A stretch of 64,000 nucleotides of DNA from Przewalskia tangutica (GCA_029844215.1 CM056736.1:19901501-19965500); one strand, 5' to 3'; positions 34,978 through 44,964 are shown, counted from the first letter of the stretch. The notes: generated by a model not told the origin, from the sequence alone. Made by a program: numbers and translations.

Positions 34978-35982
34978 TTACAAGTCAGTATCCATTGTGG
35001 TCCAAATAGAAGCAGAAAGTAGGCGCCTGGACTTCCACCCTAAAACGAGCTTATTGGTCCCAATTTCTTCCACCCTATATCCATCATTAAATAGCCCCAA
35101 CAACAATTTTGCTTGACAATGATTTGCAAAGCTTATATTACTCTCTAAGAACCCCACATCACCCAACCACTCCCCTCATGAGCATATTTCGTCATTTTCC
35201 CGGGTCCGGTAGATTCGGGCCAATGACCCGGTTATTTGGGGCCCGAGGAATACCCTCTCCACCAATGCTCGAGCTCGGCTTTGCAACGGGAACCCGTCCT
35301 CGAGCGAATCATAGAGTGCTGAGTATTGGTGCAAAATGTCCATAAACCGGCCCACAGATCCTTCTTCTTCTCCTATGGGCCTGACTTCCTCTTCGACTAG
35401 GGTCACAAGTCTCGGATTCAAGGTCTTCGATCCGGATAAGAACGAAGCCACTGAATCCGAGGCCCGATAGCTAAAATCAGGCAAGTGTTGCATGCAATTT
35501 ATAATTAGAGTTTCTCCTCTAACTAACTTGAGATTTGTTGGCTTAAATATTTCATCTGAGTCCAATCTACAGGGATGAAATGAAAATGGTTGTCCGATGG
35601 ATGCAGCGAACGCCGTTAGACGACAGCCTGTCTGTTGGACCGTCCCAAAAGAACGGCGTCCGCTGCCACTCCTTGACAATGTTGTGATCCGAAGATGGGG
35701 AGTTGGGGGCCCATCTTTTCTGGACACCAAGGCTTGCATTAAGGAGGCCCATTGGATTCCTTCCATTATGTCGTAGTCCACAATATGGACTCTTCTATCA
35801 TGGGCCACAGATTCCAGGATAGCTTGGTTTGCTGTGAAGTGCCCAAATTTGACAAAAGGAGACATATCTTGAAATAGCTGAAAAGCTGCTAGCACATCTC
35901 CCTGATGATGCTCGTCCTTGTAGTTATGGGAAAACATGTGCTTGGCGTGCAAGGTTCCGGAAGCGGCGCCGTCCAGCAACGC

Positions 35983-36324
35983 CTGCAACTACGGTGTCAA
36001 ATAGACGGGTTGGGCTGTAATTAAGCATATTAAATGAATTAAGTTAATAAATAAACAGTTCATTGACGCGCCCAATGAGTTAGGCTGAAATTAGCTAAAA
36101 ATAGTGTTACAATCCAACCTGCTCAATTTCTTATTAAGTTTTAAATTATTTATTTATTTGTTAAAAATTATAATAAATATAATATAAGAAAAAAAATTAT
36201 AGGTCAATCTGGCTGCATATAAACTCAATTTTTAATTAGACTGAATTAAGCGAATCAAAATGAATAAATTCATAAAATAAGATTAAGCGGTCATAATTTT
36301 ATAAGCTAATTTTGTCACCCCTAC
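35983..36324 (-). other. Candidate MITE-derived intron in the NSP2-like gene
   Basis: On the minus strand the coding sequence ...GACGCCTGGCAG is followed by GTAGGGGTGAC, and the 3' boundary reads GTAGTTGCAG before GCGTTGCTGG. GT and AG lie exactly where removal rejoins the GRAS frame in phase 0 (HFTDAWQ / ALLDGAA), as expected for an intronless relative. Without splicing, translation ends after 13 extra codons (VGVTKLAYKIMTA). The interval is AT-rich, as plant introns are. Splicing is inferred, not shown. Confidence 0.6.
35990..36323. mobile_element. hAT-like MITE (334 bp) inside the NSP2-like gene
   Basis: Imperfect terminal inverted repeats TACGGTGTCAAAT and, reversed, TAGGGGTGACAAAAT bound an AT-rich body with no ORF. 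The flanking octamers are CCTGCAAC (35982-35989) and CCTGCCAG (36324-36331), a six-of-eight match in the size of a hAT target duplication. One TSD copy supplies the splice acceptor AG and the other the G of the donor GT. Confidence 0.65.
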
Positions 36325-36984
36325 CTGCCAGGCGTCAGTGAAATGCGCGGCCAATATCTCCATATTGGTGGCGCCATTTGGGGACACTAATTCCTTGAGC
36401 CGAACCAATATCACTCGAGCCAACTCATGGCTTTTGTTTAAGCCGGTTAACGCCTCCGCCGCCCCCATGAGGAGGTGGACAAGCTTCAGCCCGTTGATAT
36501 CTTCCGATTGGTTGTTATTATTAGAGTCTTCTGAATATTCTTCTTCCATCATCCCAGCACAATCATCCCCCGAGTTGTACAAGTAATTACTCGATGGGAA
36601 ATGTACAATGGAATTGTTTCCCTGGATTCAATTAGATCCTGGAAATTATCGCCACCGGTAAAAGCATGCCAATCGACAACCGGCGACCAGTCATTCCATG
36701 TACAACCATGATCTTCTTCAGAAGAGGAAGTGGTTGTTGTTGTAGTGGTAGTGGATGTGGTTAAACTATCATAATATCAATATCTGGGATGGTTTCATCA
36801 ACCATCATAGACATGGCTAACAATAGCAAACGCCTTGCACTTCAAATGTTTGTTATTATGCCTAACTCAACATGTGTGTCTGATTTATAAACAGGAAAGG
36901 AAACAAGGAGCTGAAACAAGAGACAGTGTAGGTAGAGATATATTAAAGCATATTAATAAAATAAAACAGGGATTAATTAGTACT

Positions 36985-37165
36985 AAGGGGCGATTTGGTT
37001 GGAACAAGTTATTTCATGATTAATTATTCAGAATTAATTATTTCGGGGATAGTTATCCCAGAATAATTATGCTGCGATTTTATTTCAATCAAACATAGAA
37101 TAAACTCATATCAAATTTAATTTTAAAATTAATTATACTTTATCTCTCGTATCCCACCAACCCTA
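36985..37165. mobile_element. Possible MITE fragment
   Basis: The start GGGGCGATTTGGTTGGAAC followed by AGTTATCCCAGAATAATTATG and the later CGTATCCCACCAACC resemble a common dicot MITE built around TTTGGTTGG and TTATCCC phrases. No clean inverted repeats or target duplication could be placed. Confidence 0.4.
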
Positions 37166-38339
37166 ATAATTAAATAGAGTGGTAATGATAGGGTACCTGG
37201 TTCTATAGTTTGGTCTGGTTTAAATTATCCCATAAAAGGGTGTCATCACTCATCAAAGTTGATTAATTTACTCTTTTGCCCAAGATATTTTATTAATTTA
37301 AGATTGTTGCCCCAATGGTTTTTGTTTATCAATAATTCAATATCCTCTACAAACTAGAAGGCCCGAAATTTTAAGGTATATCACACTCTTTAAGATTGTA
37401 AGAACGTTATAAAAGTGGGATATATGCCGTACCTAAAGCGTTTTATCTGATACTACTATTTGTATCAATGTAAATATTAAGTAACTTTATTCGCTATAAT
37501 TTATGTAGATGATAAAAATTAATTAGTATTTTTAAGTGCAGGATCTGCATATTATTTCGACAAAAATTATTGTACATAATAATTTGGTGACCGTTTTATT
37601 AGGTACCATAACACTCTTTTAAAGAAAATGGGAAGAAACTATGGGAGAGGATTTTGGCGGAATATGTAATTTTGACGGTATTGACTAATTCTGCTATGAC
37701 CTTATACGATTTTTAAAAAAAAATCGAAATTTAGCTAGCTTTTGAAATTGAGCTAAACACAATATCTTTTTAAAATCAAAACATACGGTTACAATCAGTA
37801 ATTTTAGTCCTTCAAGAGTCACAACATTATTATATTATCATGGACTGTTTGTTGGATAAATAGGCAATACATTATTTTATGAGTTTCCATCTCATACTTA
37901 ATTAAATATTAGAGAGCAGCACATTTAATAACGAAAAATAATTAAAGAAAGGAAAATGATAACAAAGATAACTCACCTCAGCTAGTTGCTAATGCTCCCA
38001 CGTAAGCTTTTCTTTTTTCTTCTTCCTTTTCATCAACCTTTTTAATGTCGAATTAAGAAACGTTAGTCACTAGTTTTACAGACCAGTTAGTAATTTTGAA
38101 TATTCCTCAAATACAGATGTTGAAACATATGCTAATTGTAAGAATGCAAAAATTCCAATGCTGGGTTTAATAATGATAAATAATAAAAATTTCACTAATT
38201 ATTCTATTTGGACTTCGCTATTTTATTTGTATCCACTTTTGTAAAAACAATTGTAAGTTCATCTACTTTGGAATTGGAGTATCTGAAGTTAGGCTTTGTC
38301 AAATCTAACTTCAGACAACATAGGATTGAAGTTTAAGCA

Positions 38340-38505
38340 TTTCTTTCTAATATACAGGAAAAAATGATAGAACTTCAGTCATATGTGCATGAACTTTAAA
38401 CAAAAGTGTCTGAACTTCAGACTAAAATGGTTGAATTTCAGCTTGAGGTTCAGGTAAACTAATTGAATTTCAGTCATATGTGTCTGAACTTCAGCCATAT
38501 AAAAT
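38340..38505. repeat. Short repeats with a TGAACTTCAG / TGAATTTCAG core
   Basis: GAACTTCAGTCATATGTG and variants recur at intervals of about 20-45 bases, at least five times between 38372 and 38500. They lie directly left of the C4 element. Confidence 0.6.
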
Positions 38506-38517
38506 TTCAAATGTCGC

Positions 38518-38750
38518 TGAAACGATTGAAGAGAAAAGAAATTTCTTATTATTATATTTATATATGATACACAGATCTAGTTATATAGAACATGTACCAT
38601 GCAATAACTAGAGTCCTAGAGGGGCAAGGGAAGTATATGAGTTTATCTACGGAGGAAATATTATCTACAATATCAAGTTTGAATTGTAGTCTAACTGTTG
38701 CTTGTAACCATACGGGTATGTGTTATTCACGACTTTGAGATATCCTAACA
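38518..38750 (-). repeat. 3' LTR of C4 (233 bp)
   Basis: On the minus strand it runs from TGTTAGGATATCTC to ATCGTTTCA. The polypurine tract GAGGGGA (38751-38757, minus) precedes it. It matches 46437-46668 with a few substitutions. Confidence 0.85.
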
Positions 38751-38769
38751 TCCCCTCAAGCGAAGCTAT

Positions 38770-39391
38770 TGTTAGTGTCAATCTAGACCTTCAATGTAAA
38801 ATCCACAATACAATATATATATTCAAAGAAATTGAATTCAACAACACTATTATATAGATACTTCAACTATATAGAGATTAACAATAGTGGAAAGCAACAA
38901 TATGAATATCACATACTAACTTGTTTGTAGATAGAGGCCTGTAAATGCAGTGACCTAAGACAAAAATTTGTCTCCGCTTGTGCTGCAGTCTGCCTTGAGG
39001 ATACAACTAAGTGATAGTTCTAGCACAAGAACTTCACTCCTAGCGAATCTACTATATGTGTTCTTCAGAAATGGTTTTGAAAATGGAGAAGAAGCAACAA
39101 GAAGGATTCTTCAAATTGATTTTGATTATCAAATCTAAAGATTGATCTTGTTAATTGTGTTGTTGTATGTTAAAACAAGTGATCAACATGCTATTTATAG
39201 CAATAAATTCGACCAGGTGCAGCCTTTCTTCAAAGGTTGTGACCTTAGAAGAAGAGATACAACTTTTCATTCAAAACTGGAAATTCCCGGTACGCAGCGC
39301 CGCGGCCCTGCACGGGCGCCGAGGCTCTGAAATTCCAGAGGCCCTCAGGTGTTTCGGCGCCGTCGCGCTGTCCCATTTTTCTGATCACTGC
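38770..39391 (-). repeat. 3' LTR of C5, inner end deleted
   Basis: It matches 41149-41760 but stops at the shared GATCACTG. The missing part is the first ~33 bases of U3 (through TGTTGGAACTTAG). A GC-rich array with GGCGCCG and GCGCCGCGGCCCTGCA lies at 39293-39375, and a TATA-like GCTATAAATAGCATG upstream of it on the plus strand near 39190-39204. Confidence 0.8.
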
Positions 39392-39392
39392 A

Positions 39393-41055
39393 ATCATCGA
39401 TAAATGATATATAGTATTTCTTTCTTCCACGAGAAGGGGTTGCTTGGTAATCACATAAATCACTATGAATCAAACCAAGCACTTCATTTGATTTCACAAC
39501 AGATTTGTGAGGATGACTTGCATATTTAGACTCTATGCATTTCCCACATTTGTTTATTTTGTTCATGGAACATTTTAGCAACATGTCTATCTTTACCATT
39601 CTTTGTAAGGAACGATAATTTACATGGCCTAATCGAGAAAGCCATAAGGAAGAAAGGGAATCAATCACATACTCAGAAGCAGTGCTATTGCCTGCGTTTT
39701 CATTGATAACGGCAAATGCCTTAGTACATACAACACTTAGTTTGAAGAGCCCCTCGCTGAGGTAGCCCTTGCCTACATACACTCCACCCTTGGTGAGTAC
39801 AAACTTATCAGATTCAAAAACTAACTTAAAGCCCTTGTTGCTAAGAACAGGGCCAGAAATTAAATTTTTACAAATCTCCGGCACGTGTAGTACATTGGTG
39901 AGCACAAGATCATTCCCGGAAGTGAGCCTCAAAGTCACCTTCCCTTTGTCTTCCACCTTCACAGAAACAGCATTCCCAACAAACAACTGTTCTCCATATT
40001 TAATGGCTTTGTAGGATGAAAACATGTCTTTCTCAGAACATACATGCATAGTAGCACATGTCTCCATCCACCAATCGGTTGAGTTTGTAACCAGATTTGC
40101 TTGAGCAGTGATAACACCAATGAATTGGTTCTTAGTTTCAGCACGGTTGGATTGGTTGATATTACTCGAACCTCCATCATTACCACCTTGGCTCTTGCGA
40201 AGGCAACAATCTTTTGCTTTATGCCCTGGCTTTCCGCACACCCAACAAACACCAACTTGTTTCTTGAACGTGTTGGCTTTTTGTGGGGCTAGTGTGCTTC
40301 TTCCGACAGCAAATGACGGCTTGGCACCATAGAATTTGCCTTTGCCTTTCTGAAACTTGGCTCTTGATGAATTTCCTTCGACCACATTTGCATTAAGCTC
40401 CAAGGAAACTGCATCTGCCTTGTCACTCTTCCGACTATCTTCCTCAACACGAAGTTTGAGAACCATTTGCTCAAAACTCATTTCCTCTGTTAGATGCTTC
40501 AAATAAACCTTAAAATCCTTCCAAGAAGGAGGTAATTTTTCAATAATAGCACCAACAAGGAAATATTGGTTAAGGCTCATACCTTCAACCTCTAGTTCAT
40601 GAACAATGACTTGGAGTTCCTCCACTTGCTTGACAACGGCTTTGGCATCGCTCATCTTGAAGTTTAGAAACTTGCCGATGATGAACTCTTTGAACAAGCA
40701 ACCTCTGTTTTGTACTTGTTCTCAAGTGACTGTCACAACTTCCCGTGTTGAACGAGGAGTAGATGTCATAGAGACAGTCATCCAAGGCATTGAGAATGTA
40801 ATTCCTGCACAAAAACTCTTGAGCTTCCCAGGTCTCAATGACCTTCAAGTTCTTAGCCCTTGCTGCATCCGTAAGAGCATTCTCCCCTTCTCCGTTCGGT
40901 AGTACCGTTGGAGCCTCAGCAGTCAATATGTTTGCCACATGAAGAGTTGTTAAATAGAACAACATCTTTTGTTGTCAGCGCTTTAAATCAGAACCCTTGA
41001 ATTTCTCAGGTTTCTCCACATGGTTTTTCACCATTGATGATCCAGATTGATCCAT
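39393..41055 (-). pseudogene. Copia gag-protease-integrase fusion remnant of C5
   Basis: Translation would begin at the ATG at 41055 (MDQSGSSMVKNHVEKPEKF), but a TGA stands where a Trp is expected (LKR*QQKM). A UBN2-type gag follows, with a frame change near 40690. The long frame 40697-39345 holds gag C-terminus, a zinc knuckle CWVCGKPGHKAKDC (CX2CX4HX4C), a protease site changed to ETCATMHVC (normally DTGATxHV), the block LTNVLHVPEICKNLISG, the pre-integrase LSRLGHVNYRSLQ with CGKCIESKYASHPHK, and the integrase start LIHSDLCDY ... YYISFIDDCS. There it jumps into the LTR. Confidence 0.85.
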
Positions 41056-41148
41056 TCTTTTGCAAATCAGGAAGATGTATTCTCTGAAATTTTTTGCAAG
41101 CTTCACACAGTTAGAAAATAAATTTTATGATTTTTTTTTATCTTAGAT

Positions 41149-41793
41149 TGTTATTACCAGTCTAGACCTTCAATGTAAAAACCACAATACAATAAAATTG
41201 AATTCAACAACACTATTATATAGATACTTCAACTATATAGAGATTAACAACAATATGAATATCACATACTAACTTGTTTGTAGATAGAGGCCTGCAAATG
41301 CAGTGACCTAAGACAAAATTCGTCCCCGCTTGTGCTACAGTTGATCGGACTTCTGCCTTGAGGATACAACTATCTGAGTGATAGTTTTAGCACAAGAACT
41401 TCACTCCTGGCGAATCTACTATATGTGTTCTTCATAAATAGTTTTGAAAATGAAGAAGAAGAAGCAACAAGAAGAATTCTTCAAATTGATTTTGATTATC
41501 AAATCTGAAGATTGATCTTGTTAATTGTGTTGTTGTATGTTAAAATAAGTGATCAACATGCTATTTATAGCACTAAATTCGGCCATGCAACCTTTCTTCA
41601 AAGGTTGTGACCTTAGAAGAAGAGATGCAACTTTTCATTCAAAACTGGAAATTCCCGTTACGCAGCGCCGCGGCCCTGCACGTCGGCGCCGCGGCTCTGA
41701 AATTCCAGAGGCCCTCAGGTGTTTCGGCGCCGCGGCGCTGTCCCATTTTTCCGATCACTGTTTTTCCTTCTCTTTTTCAACTAAGTTCCAACA
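41149..41793 (-). repeat. 5' LTR of C5 (645 bp)
   Basis: On the minus strand it runs from TGTTGGAACTTAG to GGTAATAACA. The GC array at 41650-41745 includes GGCGCCGCGGCGC and, in sense, TGCAGGGCCGCGGCGC. The TATA-like GCTATAAATAGCATG is near 41560-41574. The base sequence after the LTR is ATCTAAGATAA, not a tRNA-iMet site. Confidence 0.85.
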
Positions 41794-41949
41794 GCTATGA
41801 GTCCATCACAGTGAGCTTGTCCCGCAGAAATAAAAAAATTCTAGTTGACAAACGTTTTGTTAAGGTATAAGTACATGATCCAATGAGCTTATATAGCAGA
41901 CTTCAAGATCTTTAGAAGCAACTTTTTCATGACAAAGTGAAAGTTTAAT

Positions 41950-42222
41950 TCAAAATGCTTCGTAGACCGGATTAGCAGTGAGGTATGTAGCAGACAAATT
42001 ATAGCACCAGAGCTTAGGAGCAGTAGGTAAGGGCACATACAATTCTTGAAGAAGTTTTTGTATCCAAGTTATTTCAGCTGGAGCAGCAGCCAAACCCCTA
42101 TATTCAGATTCAGTACTTGATCGAGCAACACCTCTTGGCTTTTTGGAGCGCCAAGAGACCAAATTAGGTCCAAGAAAAATACAATAACCATGTGTAGACC
42201 TTCGATCATCTGGACACCCTGT
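41950..42222 (-). pseudogene. Copia RNase H remnant of C4
   Basis: The frame 42162-41950 reads MVSWRSKKPRGVARSSTESE followed by YRGLAAAPAEITWIQKLLQEL, the central part of copia RNase H. The Ser-Ser-Thr-Glu-Ser-Glu-Tyr stretch is the family signature. Downstream the D-N-x-SA block appears as YNLSATYLTANPV, with the catalytic Asp changed to Tyr. Upstream it is joined to RT through a frameshift near 42230. Confidence 0.8.
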
Positions 42223-43068
42223 CTAATCGACGTCTGAAAAACCATTATGAGGAAGTTTTTGAGAGCTCTTAAAATGTAAATCAAGAGACATCAAGTCTAG
42301 TGATACAAAATATTGAAGCGCTCCCTCAATGCTGCGATGAAGTGTTGGATCCTGAATATGACTACTACCCTGCTTGGAGAGTCGTAAGCCGCCTACCATG
42401 GGTGTCGCGATGGGTTTCACACCATACATATTAGCACGCTGAAGAAGATTACTGATATATTTTGTTTGAGAAACTATCAAGCCATTTGAGCTACTGTTGA
42501 CTTCCACACCTAAAAAATAATGTAATTTGCCCAAATCTTTTAAGGCAAATACTGAAGAAAGTGTGCGAATAAGGCCAGCAACAAAGACCTCTGAACTGCC
42601 AGTAATAATGAGGTCATCTACATAAATCAAAACAATAGTGAAGATAGCATCAGTGTTATAAATAAACAAGGAAAAGTCGAATTTGGAAGCATGAAATCCA
42701 ACTTGCATTAGAGCAGTCTTTAGTTTCTCAAACCAAGCTCTTGGGGCTTGTTTTAAATCATACAAAGCTTTATGAAGAAGACAAACATGAGTAGGATACT
42801 TAGGATCAACAAATCCCATCGGTTGATACATGTACACTTTCTCTTGAAATTCTCCATGTAAAAATGTATTTTTAACGTCTAGTTGCCGAAGCGTCCATCC
42901 TTTTGATAAGGCCAATGTGAGAACCACTCTTATAGTAGTAGGTTTCACAACAGGACTAAATGTATTATGATAATCAATACCAACCTCTTTGTTGAATCCT
43001 TTTGCTACTAGACGAGCCTTGTACCTCTCAATGGAACCATCGAAATTGAGTTTTAGCTTAAAATCCAT
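42223..43068 (-). pseudogene. Copia reverse transcriptase of C4, long open piece
   Basis: This 281-codon frame is the best preserved RT in the window: RYKARLVAKGFNKEVGIDYH near the start, TFSPVVKPTTIRVVL, the catalytic block QLDVKNTFLHGEFQEKVYM, LKQAPRAWFEKL, and the YVDD motif in LIYVDDLIITG, followed by LKDLGKLHYFLGVEV and ISNLLQRANM. RT copies the element RNA into DNA. The frame lacks its normal start because it is part of a polyprotein, and neighbouring frames are shifted, so the whole pol is dead. A former Tyr-Gly in LYGLKQA has become Tyr-Asp. Confidence 0.88.
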
Positions 43069-43504
43069 TTGCTACCAACAATGTTTTTTGATACAGATGC
43101 AGGCGTAACAGTCCAGGTACATTTCGGATGAGAGCATTATATTCCTCTAGCATAGCTTTTCTCCAGTTGGCATCCTTATTTGCTTGTGAAAAACAATAGG
43201 TTCAGGTGGGAGAGTGGACGATGGAAGAGGATATTTAGTTGTGAGATTGACTTGAGATTGCGTGATCTTTGATTTGCATCTTGTTACCATATGATGGGAC
43301 GAATATTTCGTGGAAGTCATACTATGTTATTGGGAAGCAGGGTTCGACAAAGGATTTAGAGGTGGAGGAGGCAAAGCATTAGGTAGTGATGGAAAATCAT
43401 CTGTTAGGTGCAATTTTAGTAAGGAGGATGGAGAGGTTGGAGGAGTTGCAGGATACTCATAAAGTGAAAGGGAGGGACAAAAGATGCGTTACTGTGAATA
43501 GTCT
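43069..43504 (-). pseudogene. Linker between integrase and RT of C4
   Basis: Low-similarity copia linker with Pro/Ser-rich frames. The RT-proximal block W..AM..E(Y)NAL appears degenerate near 43110-43160. It is interrupted at 43514 by an insertion. Confidence 0.45.
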
Positions 43505-43513
43505 TACTTGGAA

Positions 43514-44056
43514 CTGCAGTGGCGAATCCAGGAGTAATAATCTGGTGGTGCAAAATATGAAGTAATAATTTTTTGCGCAGCAAAAAAAAAATTGCGAGTC
43601 AATGTACGCATTTCAGTTTTTTTACCAACAATCAGTGCCCAAATCTGGACAGCAAGTTAAATGAAAAAATAGACAACAAGTTAAATAAAGATGGTGCTTA
43701 TCAACGTGATGTAGAGACCTTGTAATTGTAAGAGCCACCACGCAACAGAAAATGCAATGGTAGCATAGACAAAACTGCTTACAATTATGCAGAAATTTTA
43801 AAAAAAGAAAGAAAGAAGAACTGCAGCCCGGTGCACTAAGCTCCCGCTATGCGCGGGGTCTTAAATAATAAGAAGCTTGTAATAACAGTGCAAACTACTG
43901 CACTTATAGAAGCTCATTAACAGTGCAAATACAAACATTCATATTCATTTCTGGTATAAAAGATCCCAAAAGCTAACATAAGATGAGTACTTAGTAAAAA
44001 TATTAAAAAAAACTGGTGGTGCAGTTGCACCACCATGTTTATAGTCTGTCCGCCAA
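43514..44056. mobile_element. MULE-like non-autonomous insertion (543 bp) in C4
   Basis: Removing this block and one flank joins C4 sequence cleanly. The flanking 9-mers are TACTTGGAA (43505-43513) and TGCTTGGAA (44057-44065), an eight-of-nine match of the size made by Mutator-like elements. The ends CTGCAGTGGCGAATCC and, reversed, TTGGCGGACAGAC share a weak inverted repeat. Inside, 43829-43866 (GCAGCCCGGTGCACTAAGCT plus CCCGCTATGCGCGGGGTC) resembles part of a Solanaceae tRNA-derived SINE, only a fragment. Confidence 0.55.
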
Positions 44057-44065
44057 TGCTTGGAA

Positions 44066-44964
44066 GGGATGTGCATGGAGAAATAACATGAAGAGTAGAA
44101 CTTGTTTGAGGAGCGGAATTGGACATTGGTTTTGGACATGTGACTTGAGCAAATGAAAAAATGGACTCATCAAAAATCACATGACAAGTGATATATAATC
44201 AACTAGTAGAAATGTCAAGACACTTGTAGCCCTTTTGACTTTGGCTATATCCTAAAAAAAACACTGAGTGAACTTGAAAGAAGCTTATGAGAATTGTAGG
44301 GTCGTAAATAAGGATAGCAAGCACATTCAAACACCTTCAAGAAATTATAATCAGGAAGTTTTTTGTATAATTTTTCAAAAGGCGAAATGTTTTTTAAGGA
44401 CCGACGTGTACATATGATTGATGAGATACACAGCGGTAGAAAAGGCATCATCCCAAAAATGAAGGGGAAGTGAGGCATGAGCTAATAAAGTTAAGTCAGT
44501 CTCAACAATGTGACAATGTTTTTTTAGGGAACAATTTTGTTCATGGGTATGAGGGCAAGAAACGTGATGTATAATTCCAACTTGTTCAAAAAACTTTGAA
44601 CATGTTTTATATTCCCCGCCCCAGTCAGACTGGACCACCTTAATTTTGCGTTCAAAATAATTTTCGACTTCAGACTTAAAACACAAAAAATAGAATATAC
44701 CTCACTTTTAGAAATCATAGGATAATACCAAGTATATTTTATGCAATCTTCAATGAAGACAGCGTAGTAACGAAATTTATTTCTTGTTAAATGAGGAGCA
44801 GGACCCCATACATCAGAGTGAATCAAATTCAAAGGATGAGAAGACAATGAAGAAGAGAAAGAAAAAGGTTGTTTATGACTTTCCTTGCTGACAAGATGAA
44901 CAAACGCTAGAACTTTTATTAAATGAAATTTATAACTTGAGTGTTCTAACAACATGATGAACAA
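44066..44964 (-). pseudogene. Copia integrase of C4
   Basis: Frame 44964-44524 starts in the pre-integrase block and shows HPLNLIHSDVWGPAPHLTRN and YYAVFIEDCIKYTWYYPM. Frame 44686-44375 supplies the catalytic region KIKVVQSDWGGEYKTC and HIVETDLTLLAHASLPLHFW. Frame 44478-44245 continues to FECACYPYLRPYN. The usual HTPQQNGVAERKHRH is damaged (HTHEQNCSLKKHCH). The pieces overlap in different frames, so at least three indels are present. Confidence 0.85.

Larger units (their letters stand above)
34978..36814 (-). pseudogene. NSP2: NSP2-like GRAS transcription factor gene, disrupted
   Basis: NSP2 is a GRAS regulator of symbiosis signalling and strigolactone synthesis that works with NSP1 in the nucleus. 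The evidence runs in gene order: an acidic/Thr-rich N-terminus with CTWNDWSPVVDWHAFTGG (about 36690-36650), the leucine-rich start GLKLVHLLMGAAEALTG with VILVRLKELVS, the VHIID-type core VHIVDYDIMEGIQWASLMQAL (about 35795-35730), RITTLSRSGSGRRS, LVTLVEEEVRP, YSALYDSLE, RARALVERVFLGP, and the SAW region GEWLGDVGF ... NISFANHCQAKLLLGLF ... NKLVLGWKSRRLL to the stop at 34978. Likely start is the ATG at 36814. Defects: frameshifts near 36764-36780 and 36615-36640, a MITE in the coding region, and TGA at 35176-35178 in place of the Trp expected before GEWL. Family members are usually intronless and about 500 residues. Assembly indels could explain the frameshifts but less easily the TGA. Confidence 0.88.
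36815..38517. other. Upstream region of the NSP2-like gene, no further gene seen
   Basis: Strongly AT-rich. It may hold the promoter of the NSP2-like gene but I cannot point to a certain TATA box. It contains a MITE-like segment (36985-37165) and small repeats at 38340-38505. Confidence 0.5.
38770..41793 (-). mobile_element. Ty1/copia element C5, deletion derivative nested in C4
   Basis: The outer ends are TGTTAG... and ...CCAACA, flanked by a perfect GCTAT duplication (38765-38769 and 41794-41798). The 5' LTR is 41149-41793; the 3' LTR is truncated at its inner side near 39391. Gag, protease and the start of integrase remain, then the sequence jumps straight into the 3' LTR, so RT and RNase H are gone. 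It inserted just 3' of the C4 polypurine tract. Confidence 0.85.

Noticed and set aside
39345..40697. A 450-codon ORF that looks like a host gene
   Set aside because: It contains copia gag, zinc knuckle, a damaged protease and pre-integrase blocks, and ends in LTR sequence.
43829..43870. A tRNA-like or complete SINE in C4
   Set aside because: Only about 40 bases resemble a Solanales SINE; no A box, B box or tail can be placed.
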